Positions 12,429 to 26,200 of a stretch of DNA of 64,000 bases are shown here, piece after piece. A program made the position numbers and the translations under genes. Origin of the DNA: Siniperca chuatsi (taxonomy: Eukaryota > Chordata > Actinopteri > Centrarchiformes > Sinipercidae); the NCBI RefSeq assembly GCF_020085105.1, contig NC_058044.1:27780206-27844205 (forward strand). Reading direction: 5' to 3'. The number at the start of each line of letters is the position of its first letter. The stretch's first letter is position 1. The notes below the pieces were generated by a model. It worked only from the letters and a program-made list of their open reading frames with translations, did no database searches and was not told the origin of the DNA.

Positions 12429-14380
12429 CCAAGTTCCAAGTTGTTGGAAAAGATTACTTTTTGCCTGCTGATATTTTAAATAACAACATAAACAAAGTTT
12501 TCACCAAGCCCTAGCTTGGTGTCAAATGGCTCAAAAAGCAAGGAAGTTGTTTTGCTATTCCCACGTGACATGAACGCAGCATGAAACCTTAGTGGTGGTG
12601 ATTTGACTTGCGGTAGTTTATTGTGGTCTATTACTACTTATATTACAAGCATATGTGATTCAAAAATCCTAAAATATGTTATGAGATTACCTTTTGTGAA
12701 TGTTATAAGGCTTGAAGGATATGATATTGACTGATCTGATCTTCTGATTTTATCTTAACCTTATGCAGGAATTCTAGCGGAAATCAGCTCAAAGCAGCCC
12801 TGGATATCTAAATAAAGACATGAAACATGAAAATGACCAAAATGAGTTATACGGATTTACAGAAAGTGACAATAAAATAATAATGTGTAGTCTGACCATC
12901 ATCCTCCCAGTGAGAGCGTTCCCTTCTACTCAACTACACACACACTAGAAGCCTCCCACTGTAACATCCAAGCCCAGCATTTGCGGTTTACTGATATCGA
13001 CATCCCTGCGCCCAGTGTCTGTATCTAGTCTTTTCTCGACAGGCCCCTAATGATTTAGCCCCATTACAGAACATTCGGGCATGCCTGCGGCCGCCCAGTA
13101 GAGTCCTTCAAACAACAGTTCAACTGTTAACTTCAACTGCAGGATCTACCGGCTGAGCTGGCCAATCATTTACCAGCACAAAGCACATACACTTCAGTGC
13201 AGCTCACGCTGGAGACTGCAGGTCCAGGCCTCTGTAAACTAAGCAGCACTACCTGACCACAAGCAATCTAAACTGTAAATTCCTGCAGCCACTGAAGGAT
13301 ACCATATACCAGTAATTTCAAATAGAATACTGTGCTACACTACAACACTGGATGATACTAATTTACAGTGTCTTCAAAGACAGGTACAGAGGTAGGTGGC
13401 GGTGCTGATGAAATTATAAGGAGAAACTATTAAATCTTTTGTGTTTTTTCCTCCATCAAACACAAGTTGAAAGTTAAAATGCCCCAAAAGCATCAAAAAT
13501 AGAAACATTAACAGTATATCATTATTTATCATTGAACGATGTCTTGCTTTTCAGTTGACTACGTAAGCAATTTTAAGACACTGAACTTTTTGATGGACAT
13601 TTGTCATTCTTTATTACATTTGGTAATGCTAAATAATTAATTAAAGTCGTTAAAACATCAACAAGAACATTTTTTTCTTTTTTCACATTCCAAATATTCC
13701 AAATCACATTCTCCAAATCAACTTAAATGATATGAATGTCAAAAAGTAGTATGGGGAGGGAAGTAAATCCTTACATCAGTTATCTATTCGAATTGTTAGA
13801 AAGCTACTAAAGTCTTAACGTGTTGACAGCATGCTACCAGCATCAATGGCCTACTTGTCACCACCTGATACTGCATCATATTGCTGGGTTGCAATAATTG
13901 CTATGCTACAAAGCCAATATAGTTTCAGTGTATGCTGACACATCGTCTTTACCTGTGACACATACAAAGCAGTGAAGTTATCCCACAGTTGACTGGCCGC
14001 TGTTCACGGTGCTTACAAATGTCAGATTATGTCAGGCATATACACAGGAGGAATTCACTGTTGCAATGATACCTTTGCTCTTCAACGCAGCTAACCTTAT
14101 CAATGAATTATTAGCCAGCTCTTGCATCATTTACATATAGTTATTTTACATTAATATGCGCAGCCGGTCATGAAATTCTGTGCTATAAAACGCATTTCAA
14201 GAACCCGAATTGTTTAGAACACGTCGCACACAAGACGCAAACTGAATAGAAACAGAAGCTAAATATTGACATTAACTTAGCTAACGTTAGCTAGTTAAGT
14301 TAGCATTGTGACAAAAACAAGCTATCAGAAAAGAAACACAAACCATGTGACTAACGCTGGCTAATGTCTGGTCAGCTCAC

Positions 14381-14800
14381 CTACCGTGAAATTCCTCCTT
14401 TCGCTCCTCGCTGGCGACCAGTTTACAGGCAGCAACTTGACGTTAGCTGGCTGGCTGGCTAATTAGAGTGCGCCGTGTGTGTGTGTGTGTGTGTGTGTGA
14501 GTGTGTGAGACATCCAGGAACCTCTCCTCCTCCCCGGACGGCTCCGCTCTGATCCCACTGCTGCTGTCGACTGTCAGGCTGAGGAGTCCCGCTGCTAACG
14601 AAAACGCTAGCTAACCCAACGTCAACGTTAGCTGTTAGTGTTAATGCTGAGGAGCCCTGGAGCCAGACACATGAGTAGACAGACCTCTGCGCCCTTGGTG
14701 TTTCATGTGGGGCAGTAAAGGAACAAAGAAGCAACCGTTTAGTCAGGACAGGCTGCTCCTCTGCTAATGGAGACTGACTCGGTTGTCAGTTTACTCTGCG
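14381..14800 (-). other. ELF2: Probable distal non-coding first exon of ELF2
   Basis: Overlapping strong donors on the minus strand (CACG|GTAGGT after 14385, or GTAG|GTGAGC after 14381) sit at the edge of a CpG-richer block containing GACGGCTCCGCTC and repeated AACGTTAGC. This block is the only promoter-like sequence between the ELF2 second exon and MGARP. It carries a GT microsatellite (about 14475-14500), which reads as CA in the transcript. The 5' end of the exon is not determined. Confidence 0.55.
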
Positions 14801-14829
14801 GTTTGTTCTGTTAAGGCAAATTACACTCG

Positions 14830-14837
14830 TGACGTCA
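14830..14837. promoter_or_regulatory. Perfect CRE palindrome TGACGTCA
   Basis: A full 8-bp consensus cAMP response element. It lies at the upstream edge of the presumed ELF2 distal first exon, where CREB/ATF sites commonly sit relative to a TATA-less start site. Confidence 0.7.
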
Positions 14838-16240
14838 CGCCGTACAATAAACAATCAGAGCTCACAAGAATAAACTCATTCATTTCAGTTTTATTTGTTT
14901 ATCATCAAGCGACTGTTTGAAAAATAATTCCTAAATCCTCTATCTCCTCCTCTAACCGGAGAATAAATAATGTGTCATTTTATTGGGAATTTATTTTCTT
15001 GCTTGTCTTTACCTCAAGGCAACAGAGACGATGTCATGCTGGTCACAAGGTATTCCAAAAAAGCTCCTAAAAAGCTAATCGCCATAAGCTCAGACAAATG
15101 GTCAAATAACAGTTATCTGTCACCACCACGTGGTCAGCGCACACTATATTCACTACAGCAGTGCATTGTCACGTCAATCACACGAGTCATTTCATGCACA
15201 GCAAAACTAAGTTTAATTGTTTACGCATCACTTTATTTAAAGTGTCTATGTGAGCACATCATCATGACAACAGAGACATCGTAATTAATTACATAAAAAC
15301 GGCTATATTAACTATTTAATATATTAATATAATATATAGTTAACATATGATCATTTATGCAGTGCAACTACAAATATATTTAAAACAAAGCATCCATTTC
15401 CAACTCTTAGAGAACTGGAGGCATGTTCCTGTTGAATAGCTCCATCTAAATGAAAGGGTACAAATCAATTTCTATTATTTTGAACCTATATAGAATATAT
15501 CAATCTTTTGTTGTAGAAGGTAAAATATAATAACACTAAAAAAAAAATAGATATGCACCAAAATATGGATATACTATTGGTATCAGCTTTAATAGCTAAT
15601 CTCAGCATTGGTGCAGTATTTTTCACTGGTATTTTTGTGATGTCTTCTTCTAGGTATGCATCACTTTCAAATTAGCAACACAGTAAGTGTAATGGTCTTA
15701 AAACACTTACATACCTCAAGATAGTCATGTCTGCACCTACATTTGTACTAAACAAAAATGACAATGTATATCTTCATGCTGTTATATCAGCTGATATGAG
15801 TGGAGAAATGACATATACTGTTATCAGCTTGAAGAAAACATACGTGCAGCCCCACTTAAAAATCTTGGTACAGTTTGTAGGTGTTGTTAGGCTAATTAGG
15901 CAATATCTATGAAAAGCAATCTATCACAACATTACACAAATACACCACTGCCTCCTAATGTTGAAACTAATGTTCCATTCAACTGGTCATGAAAAACTTT
16001 GCAATAGTGGCACCTAGAGGACAAGAGACATAATGGGAATCATTTCACAAATGCTAATAAAAAGATTAAATCAGAAACAGAAAGGGAACATTAAAAAAAA
16101 AAAAACTAAAAAAAAAAAACTGGTAACATTCAAAAAGGACATATTAGCTAGTTAAACATGTGGCTAGTTCTCCTAGTGTTGTTTTCATCGGTCGTCCTTG
16201 CTTGGTTGACAGATAAGCGAGTGTTGTGGAAGGCACACTG
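14838..16240. other. Intergenic DNA between ELF2 and the MGARP long-tail 3' end
   Basis: AT-rich, with no recognised coding sequence. On the minus strand an AATAAA hexamer (TTTATT on plus at 15232-15237) is a possible poly(A) signal for the MGARP transcript ending at 16241, which would leave only about 400 bp to the ELF2 promoter. Confidence 0.45.
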
Positions 16241-19200
16241 TCATGACTGGGCTGTCACCACCACCATTGTCTCTGTGGCTGCAACAAAACAAGCACAACA
16301 CTAGTTTGTATGGTAGAAATGCACAAGTTTAGTGTATATGACTATGTTATTTTGCTTATCCTAGAGTTAAAATAAGTAGAATGGACATGGGCAGCAGGAT
16401 TTCAATAGAGTGCAAAGAAAAGTGTGGAAATAGTGTTTAAGAGTCACACTGGCCTCCATCAAATGTGGCTATCTGAGAATAATACCTATTCTGAAGATGT
16501 CCATTCTACTGTCTAGTTCTACACAGATAGCTGTGTTTATAGCCATGCTGCTTTTAACCAGTTACCTTCTTAACTGTACTATTACATCACTGAGCAGCTT
16601 TTTACAGTCCAGATAGACACCTTTGGCTCTGTGGATATAGGCAAAAATACATCTGGTCAGAGCCAAATACAGAGAAGCCTCAGATTATATTGTTTTGTTT
16701 TTTTTAACTGCAGTAAAGTGGTAATCCATTTAGCCACATTGGTGTTCTTTATTGTGCGTCAATATTTGGAAAATTTAACTCAATATCCTATTCTTCTTAA
16801 GACTCAAAGTAGCAGAAAATTGTAAACAAAACATGTAGACTTATTTTATATTTTGACATATGTTGCAAGCTCAGTCTATATGTTTCTAATTAGGCTTAAT
16901 GAGGTGGTCTGTTCACCTGCGTGCTATAACCACTAAAAAGAGTCCAAAGGATCTGAGAGCTTTCCAACTGAAAAGCCCTTTAATATAAAGACTGAGGTCT
17001 TTGCTGTAGCTGTCACCCTTACAGGTAAATGGTAGCTCACAACACAGGAAACATGCTGAAAGTCAACCTAAGAAATTGTCCACCTCCACACTAATTTTGG
17101 GAGAGGGGGCCAGTTGGTCTAAAACCTTTATTAAAGATGAATTAAGTTCTATATGGTTTTTTTTTTTAAGCTGATATGTTCGTAAGCCTTTTATATATTG
17201 AAACACATTAATCCATGTCTGCCGTTAGTTCAGTTACAGTTTCATCGTATTAAAAAACAGGCAAAAAGCCTTGTTTGACCTTTCTTACAGCAGGAAAAGC
17301 ACAGGTGAAACTAATAAGGTGCTCAGTTCCAGTCAAGTGAATCATAAAGCCACGTCAGCGAACCCTGCCACTGGCACACTAATGGAATGAAGTAATTACT
17401 GTTATTAGTCACACGTGGGTCTAACAAGTCAAAATGTCTGCTGTGACAAAAATCTGTTGTGCTGCCCACAGTGCCCACACCATGATTTGTGATGGCAGAC
17501 CGTTATTATTATTACTTGTCTTTCTGTCAAAAAAAAAATTATGGAAATCAGATCTGAGGGCAACCTTTCCTCGCCCTACCCGACTTACCTTAGTTCATTA
17601 TTTTTTTGTCTTGCAGGTCTTTTTTGTCTTTGGGTGTAATTCAAAATAGGGTTAAACATACATTGTGTACATTTGGAATGCAGGTAATGAATATGGTATT
17701 GTAGCCTTTTGCTGGAGGGAGGGTAGAGACCAGGGGAGGGTCTTTTGGGTTTTTTAACCCCATACTATATGTTTTAAAGCAAGACCCTCCCCATTGTCCC
17801 CAAGGCTGACATAAGATAGTTATATTATCCTATACTACTATTTCCTTAGTTTACATTTAACAAAACAAGTGTAGCTATTATGTAGCATTATAGATTATGC
17901 TAAACTATGGGGTGTTCAAAAACTTGACAGGCAGTTCATACAGTATGTTCTTACTTTGTCCTTCCACCAGTGACACTGCCTCACGTGTTATATCCTCAGC
18001 TCCCTCACTGGCCAGCTGCCCTCCCAAAGCAGCAGGTGGCGCCACTCCCTCTGCTGCTGATGGAGCAGAGTGGCAGGAGTGGCAGTGCTTGGCCTCCTGT
18101 ACTGGAGCCTCTGATGTAGGTTCTGGTTCAGCAGCTGAAAGGACCTCCTGGTCTAACCCAGAGGCGGCGGCTGCTGCTGCCAGCTGAGTCGCGTCCACAA
18201 CTGCTGCAGCTTCACTGTGTGTTGCCACAGCTTCAACTGTCTCCTCTGCTGAAGCTTCAGCTGCTGCTGCCTCCTCCACCGATGCTTCAGCAGCAGGTGC
18301 TGTCTCATCCACTGGAGCAGCTTCAGCAGTGGTGTCCTCCTCAGGTGTAGCTTCCTCGTCGGGAGCAGCATCTTCAGGTGAGGCCTCTGTAGAGGCGACA
18401 GCCTGCTCTGGAGCAGCTCCAGGGACCGGAGCCTGATCTTCAGCCTCAACCTCACCCACCTCCTCCACTGTCGGGGCTGAAGTTGCAGTTTCCTCAGGAA
18501 GAGGTGCAGCTGCCTCCTCCTCTTCTTGAATCACCTCCGCAGCTTCTGCATCAGCGCCAGCCTCTGCAGACTTCAGCTCTTCTTCGTTCACTACAACAGC
18601 CGCCTCTTCAGCAGCTTCTTCCGCTACCACCTCTCTGGTTGCTTCCAGGACTTCCGGCTCTACCACCTCCAGAGTGGAGTCCAAACCTTTTCCATCTTCC
18701 TCTATTTTCCGGACAGCTTTCACCAGACTCGTCTCACCAACAGAAGCTGCTGCAATCTCAACTGTAGAGCCACCCAAGATCTTCACAGCTCCGAGCACAT
18801 CTGGCAAAGACTCTGAAGGACAACAAGAAGTAGTGGCTGAGAGAGAATTGAAATATAGTATATATTATAGTGATAATATCACACATTCCAACAGCTCTAA
18901 TATTTGAGTATAAATGAGCTTCATGGGCAGTAAAAATGCTTTAATATCAATGTATCCAACTCTATCTGAAGCCTGGTACCATAAGCATGACCGTTGTATA
19001 ACGTAAACTTTAAAATTTGAGTGTTGCATTTTTTTCTATGCACCTTACAATTTCAGTCGATTCATTGATTTGTCAAAAAACAGAAAATTAATCTGCAACA
19101 TTTTCAAACAAAAATGCCTAATGTTTAAATGAGAATTTTTCCTGCTTTTCCGTGCTTTTAATTATTGTATCTATTGTAAATATCTTTGGGTTTTGGACAG

Positions 19201-22200
19201 ACATTTCAAGACATGACATTGGGCTCTGGAAACTTTCACATTTCATGTATTAAACCAATTGGTCAGAAAAGAATTGCCAGATGAATTCCCTCATGTAAAA
19301 CTAGGATTACACCTCATTCCTAAATTACCTGTCAACACTTGGCATGTGCAGCACTTCAGACATTCAGGATTGCCTCTGGTATGATAATGGTTTGCTGAGC
19401 TGTTTTGTATAAATTCCACTTACCTTGACGGGGCGTCTATCACTGGATGCTCTACAGTCACCACAGATTCAGGAAGTACTCTACAGGAGACTACCTGCCC
19501 AGTTCATGCTCCTTCTGCTGGTGTAACCTTTTTAGAAAAAGCAGTCAGCTTCTTAAATAAAGTGTGTGGTGAGCACTTTAAAACACTCATTGGAGAGAAT
19601 TGGTTTGATAGCACTAAGTTTCAATGCAAACGCCTTAAGTCTTTTGGTTTTGGATTGAAACCATTGGACATTTTTATAAAGATGATCCCCACACGACGTT
19701 CGAAGAATTTAGCAACATGGCATTTATTGTTGTTGGATAGTAAACATCCCTGGGTTGCCACCAACAGTGTCCCATGAGACTGTCTGTCACCCCATCCTAG
19801 CGAGCCACCAGGACACCCTAAAACAAGCATTGTAATCTAGGATTAGTCTTTACCTGTCTCAGACTGCTTTAGACTGCACTGGTTATAATGAAGACACAAA
19901 TGTGTGGTTTAACAATCAGATCTGAGGTAAACAGTGAAAGCTACGTGGCTGTCAAGTGATTGTAGAATTAGTTTCTCTCAACTTGTTGAACAAGACCTTC
20001 CACATCCATCCGAGTTTCCTATTGAGCGCTGCCTGCAGCTCTTTTCTACCCTTTGTACGACATAACTAATTTATGCACCTCAAGACACTGACAGTAGGTA
20101 GATTTCTGTCTCTAGCTTATACTTTTTAACTTTGTGTTTTGTTGATGCACACAGAAAACATTGTGATTACTTCTGTATTAGTGAAGATCAAGACTTTTCT
20201 TTCACTGTAAAATCCTTTGAGAAATGCTAGAGTGTTGTCATGTGCTCATCACAAAGACCAAGCACTATCCTGGAGAACAGTATCGAGGGCAAAAAAACCC
20301 CAAACCCCCCAAAAAAAGTCCTTTAGATTGTTGTCTTTCAAATCTTCAGCTTGAAGGCACAGGAGGATGAACAGAACACAGGGATTCTTCAGGAAAGGGA
20401 GCATTCCTCCAGGAAGCGTGCGTTTCTACACCTACAATACAATGTTAACTGCACATCACATTCTACATTCAAAGCAACAAGCAGCTAAAAGTCGCTGAAT
20501 CAACGCAGCCACAAATTAGCCCTGGACTAATTGGATAATTATTCTAAACCAGTTATTTTACAACCTACAGAAAAAGGCAAACATTAAAAAAAATAAAAAC
20601 CTAAAAATAAATCATAGCTTCAGTCATACATTGACCACACAACCAACCTCAAAAAGCAAACAAAACAAAAAAAAGTCTTTATATCGATCCAGTGAGGTTT
20701 TATTCTTTGAACACTTAACTGCATTAATCACAACGACAACTTGCTCAGACAGAGGTGAATTAATTTTCTGGAGTGTTCCCTGAAAGATTAAAGTTTCACA
20801 TTTAAAGAGAGTAAAGAGACAGCAAAGTGAGTTTAACACTTAAAAAACAGTCTTGTACGTGGCTGGTATGTTGTATTGATGTCAAAACAATGGTCAGTTA
20901 GATAAAGTGGGTGCAGGCTACTGTAGATGTAGATAGAGAGAAATGGTTAATAAAGTATCTGAATTTGAATGCGCAAGAAGAAAATAATATATGGTAATTA
21001 TGGAGTAAAATACAAAGAGAAGCACATTTTCAACTTTGTCTCTGAGGGGAGACGTGCAAAAACCAGTTTATAGGAGTCAAGAAAAACTAGACCAGAGCTG
21101 CAGCCAGGAAAAAAAAGGAGCCAACTGGTTTTTGGTCAAACTTCACATTTAGATAATTAAAACTGAATGAAGCAAACTTGACTTCACACTCCATCTCTCC
21201 ACTGTTTAGATAATAATCCTAACCTAAGCAAAGATTCATAGGATATAGCTGGAAATAAGCATTTGCTGAGCTGAAAAAAAAATAATAAAAAATAAATGAT
21301 GAAAGAGACAAGACTAAACAAGATGCAGGGCTGTCCTGTTTTAAGGGCACTTAGAATATCATTTTACAGAGAACATTAGTCATCAACTCTGTTCTATCCC
21401 TTATATCACCTAGTTCAACACTATTAGCTGTATAGCAGCTAAACCATAATTTGGATTTGCTCTGGTGATAAAAATTCCTACAGAAACCAAATTTTCCAAA
21501 CTGAACCTAAACACAGCCTAATGCCAAATGTTCTGGTTTGGGTCTGAAGGTTGGGGTGAGGTAAGGGAAGGCAGGCACATGAAAACTGGACTGATGAACC
21601 CTTAACTGGTATTCATTAATCACCTGGAAGTGAAAACTAAATGCCATTTTTCCCCCTCCCCCTTTATCAAAATAGGGGTTCATGAGTCCTTTTTTCCTGG
21701 GCCCAGAAAGGTGGGACACAGCACTAACTAACTAATTCCCAGCCCTCCTTTCTGGGCAAACTATGGAGCCATCACAGCTTTATGCAGCCACCTCTGCAGC
21801 AGGGGTGGCCTCAGCAGCAGGAGCTGCAGAGACTGGCTCTGCCTCAGTGGGGGGAGCAGGGGCGACTTCTTCTACTGCTGCCGTACCAGCGCTCTCTGCT
21901 GCAGGGGCGACTTCTTCTACTGCTGCCGTACCAGCGCTCTCTGCTGCAGGGGCCTCTGCTGGCGTCTCCTCCGTGGCAGAGGCGGCTTCAGGAACCTCCT
22001 CTACAACTACAGCTGGAGCAGCTTCTTCTGCGACCGCTGGCTCGGCTGCAGCCTCAGTAACGACCACCTCAGAGGCTATAGCGGCTGCTTCAGGCGCGGC
22101 CTCGACGGCTGGTTCGGCAGCAGTCTCTGCTACTGGTTCTGCAGGAGCAGGGACAGAGTCGGCGACGACCTCAGTGGCCAGCGCTGCCTCCTCCACTGGG

Positions 22201-22628
22201 GCGGGTTCAGCAGCGGCCTCTGGTTCTGCCGCTTCTGGTGCGGGAGCAGCTGCCACTGGTGCTGCCAATTAAAGAGGTTGTAAACAGAAATTATAGCAAC
22301 CTTTCTGGACTCGTTTCTTTCATCGTTATGTTAATCAGGAAAATAAAAAAATAAAAAACCAAACAGCTGGTGCAATGTACCTTAGATTTCTAGGCCTATT
22401 TTGGCTGTTTAGAAATGTAAATCTGTGCCAAAGGATTTGATTACATTTGCATTACAGCAACAGCTGTCAGTTGTAGCACTGGGACAACACTATTGGGCCT
22501 GAATAAAAACTTTCCTTACATTTTCTTTAATATAAAAAGGAACACAGTAGTTGCTGTGCAGTAATAAGCTCTAGGTGACCAAGAGGTTAAATAACTACTT
22601 CTTATGCAGGCAGTAGTCAATTTGTAAA

Positions 22629-22660
<32 letters not shown>

Positions 22661-23167
22661 CAGGGGGAAATGGCCCAATGGGAGCACCCCCACTTAACCG
22701 GCACAGCTTTTGTAGCCTTTAGGGAACTGGTTTAGCAGCTCACATGATGCTACCTAGCCAATCAAATCTGTGCATTCCGCTGAGCATTGCCACTCAGTAC
22801 ACACACACCTTGTGAGGACCGTCACTGACATAATGCATTCCCTAGCCATCACATCTAAATGCCTAACCCCAACCCTTACTTTAACCTAGTTCTAATTTAA
22901 CGCTTAAAACTAAGTCTTAACCTTCAAACAGCCCTTTGAAGTTGTGAGGACCGGCCAAAATGTCCTCACTGTAAAAAAAAAAAAAATAGCACTGTAATAA
23001 TTAAAAAAAAAATAAATAAACAAAAAAAACCCCAACGTGTTCCTGTCACTCACTGAATCACACACACACGGGAAGTTATGAGGACTGGATTCAGATTTGA
23101 ACTATTTGGCCCCAGACTCCTATCAACAGGTAATGCAGGGTTGAAGGTCAAGAGCTTGTGTTTTGAG

Positions 23168-23245
<78 letters not shown>

Positions 23246-26200
23246 GCATCATATGAGTAAAGTGAAGGATAATCCTTAATCCTAACATGTCATCCTCGGG
23301 ACAGAAATATAACTGCTGACCTCACTAAAGCTGTTGGTCTTAATTACTACAAGAGATCCAATTTTGACTGTGTAGTCCCTCATTCGTCCAGGAGTGTTCT
23401 ATCGTAGAAAAGGTTTCAGTCGTAGTCATCTGGACACTGTTTTCAGTGTTTTCTAGATCCAATTTTGGTTTATACAGATCCCTAAAGAGTATATGCTTAA
23501 GAGAAAAAATGAGGAGGAAAATTAAATTCAGTATTTACTTGGGGTACGGATTAGACAATTGCAGTCATTCAATACATAGGGTAGTACTAAGTTTGTTTTG
23601 TTTTTTGTCAAAGTTTAATAGCTCAAGCTAAAAGCTGAGCTACAGTGCAGCTTCAGATTCTCTCATCTTAGTTGAAATGTGCCATTACTAAATATACACT
23701 TGCCAAAATAAAGTAGGCAAGTCTTTGTTTTGTTTTTGTTTTTTTAAAAATGTCACTAGAAGTCTGAAAATTGTGCAGGAACTGATAATGTCGAATGCAT
23801 GTCGCTTGGTCGGTCTACCATTTTGATCCAAACTGAAATCTCTCTACTATTGGATGAATTGCCATGAAATTTGGTACCGACATTCACGGGCCCCAGAGAA
23901 TCAATCCTACTGACTTCAGTGATCGTTTTACGTTTGAAATGATGAAACTGTTCTAACAGTTAACGGTCACTTACAAATTAACTAAATCCATGTGTGTTGA
24001 GAGTTGATCCCATAGTGGAAACTGGGCAAATCCATAAGATTTCTCATCCTTACATAAATGATAGTGCTAATGTCTGTATTACAGAAAAAAAAAGAAAGAA
24101 AAAAAAGTCAGGATAGAAAAAGAAAAACCACAGCATGCTAAAGCTATATACGTTTAGCAACATTGGATATGATTTTGATATTACTGGAAACTGTAGTTCT
24201 TCAGAACTACTTTGTGCCTCAACTTTTAATGCCGTCTACACTGAAGCTTAATTATAGTAACATGTTATCAGTCCCCACATCAGAACATCAGTGATTTATT
24301 TGGCTGCTTATGAAATGGTCAAATAACCCACATGATTGCACAGTTCAAGATCACTAAACTGCACTGCAACGATACAATCTGAGGACAGATCAGAGTGTCA
24401 GGACAATATGATCCTTGATCACAATCGTTTTAATCACCATCACTACGTGCATCAAGATGTTTGTGACTGTTTCCTGGAAATTTGCTTGATTACATAATGA
24501 CATCACTGGCCAGTTTAAAGCCAAACTAGTATAATCTCCAGCGCTGTAGGGAGCAGAGCTTCATGCTCCATTTGAGACCGATAACACTTCCAGGCTACAT
24601 GTACACAACTCAACCAGCGGCAGCTGCTGCTGCTGCTGCTGCTGCTTATCCCCATTACAGAATAGTTAGCTGCTCTGGGCGCAGAGCCATGATTTCTCCG
24701 GGCTCAAACTGGCTGAATAGACAAATCATTTGCAGACAGAAATCAAAACAGACAGGCAAGATGAAGCTATTGAGAGTGATCATTCTACCATGTTTGAAAT
24801 TTGGGTGGTGAAGCCAGAACCAACTCAGAAATGCATGAAGATCTTCCGCCTTTATCTTAATTTTTAGCCATGCTAGGAATGACGATGTCTGTCGGTCCAC
24901 CACTTCGGTTCAGACTGAAATCTCGCAAATATTTAAATTGATTGCCATGGTGACACTCATGGTCCCCAGGGGATGAATTGTAATAACTGATGATCCCTTA
25001 ACTTTTCAGCTAGGCATCATGTCAAAATGTGTCCAATATTTTGGTTTATGACCACATTTCAGCAAAACTGATGTACTTTGTGTTTAGTGCTTATTAACAA
25101 ATGTCAGCATGCTAAACTGAGTTGGTAAACATACCAGCTAAACCTCAGTGTGAGCATGTTAGCATCCTGATGTTAGCATTCAGCTCAAAGTACAGGCTCA
25201 CAAAACTCTTAGCATAGACTCTTGTATAATTCTATATACACACAGTCGTAATCTATTAATTTTGCTGTAGACGTGACATTATACAGAACATTTTAAGGAT
25301 GCATTTTACAAGATTAGTGTTCTTATTATTGAAATTGCTGTAATATTTGAAAACGTCACAATTTGTGGTTTCTTGTACTGAAAGCCCATGCAGGCAGTAT
25401 GGACTGCACAAAGTTATGCTCAGGAGGTTGAGTGTGTGTGTGTGTGTGCGCGCAACTGACCCTTTGCTGTGGAGCCCATGTTGGCAAGTCTGTCCTCATA
25501 GCGCTCACTATCACCATTGACTGTCTTGTAGGCCTGAGAGAAAGAGGGCAGATAGGCACTTATTACATTCCAGCACACAACAAGTGATAAAGAGTATGAA
25601 ACGGTAACAGTATTACAAAATGCCACCTTACACTGACATTTTGTCACATGAACCACCACAGCTGATTTACACTTACGCTTTGTCCACAGTCTGGCAGTAA
25701 ACAGGAACAAGTCTGCTTTCACACACACACACACACACACACAGCTATTGTCTGGGCAAAGAACCTTTTATGTCTCTTCCAGTGTCTGAGCTGTGGTGAT
25801 GTCTGCTACACAGAGACCAGTCTGTCCTGAGGGTGTATGTTAACTGGCTCCCAGTTTACACCAGCCAGACACCATACTGTCAAACTACAGAAGGATGACC
25901 ACAAGTAGCCTACGGTTGTGGTTAGGAATCAGAACTGGCGTTTCATGGATTCAGATGTCTTGTGGATGATGCCCACCTACATTTATAAGTGTATGTAAAG
26001 TATTAATATATACCTGTAGCGTGGCAGTATAGGACTTTGGCCCTTTGTTTAACATAAGTCTACTGAATTCTGGCATAGCAGGAAAGTCAAGAGATCAACA
26101 TTATTTTCCTGCGCAGTGCTGTAATGTTTCCATTTGTCACAACAGTCTTTTATGCAAATGTTTCTTCCTCACCAGGAAGAAAATCTATATTGACCAATAC

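Larger units (their letters stand above)
7083..14380 (-). other. Long first intron of ELF2 (5' UTR intron), repeat-rich
   Basis: No coding exon was recognised in these 7.3 kb. It contains dispersed fish repeats at about 7265-7480 and 10290-10520, a MITE-like hAT fragment at about 12204-12428, and CA microsatellites at 11481-11523 and about 11618-11651. Additional 5' UTR exons could be hidden here, as non-coding exons cannot be told from intron by eye. Confidence 0.6.
22262..25460 (-). other. MGARP third intron, repeat-rich
   Basis: Contains a T27 tract (about 22629-22655), the dispersed repeat at about 22795-22975, an A70 homopolymer (23173-23242), part of a repeat shared with the NAA15 locus (23401-23446), two copies of a common fish repeat (about 23800-23960 and 24875-25210), and a (CTG)n run at about 24624-24645. 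No exon was recognised. Confidence 0.65.

Noticed and set aside
17905-17954. Unspliced end of the long MGARP-tail frame (KFLNTP)
   Set aside because: A strong donor (AAA|GTAAGA) at 17955 pairs in phase with the acceptor at 16279, so the extension is more likely intron.
18153-18816. Overlapping Leu/Gln- and Pro-rich frames on both strands
   Set aside because: Shadows of the GC-rich, Ala/Glu-coding MGARP exon.
23078-23260. Poly-lysine open frame
   Set aside because: Created by the A70 homopolymer, with no coding evidence.
24624-24645. CTG repeat as a coding polyalanine or disease-type repeat
   Set aside because: It lies within an MGARP intron with no exon signals and is only about seven units long.
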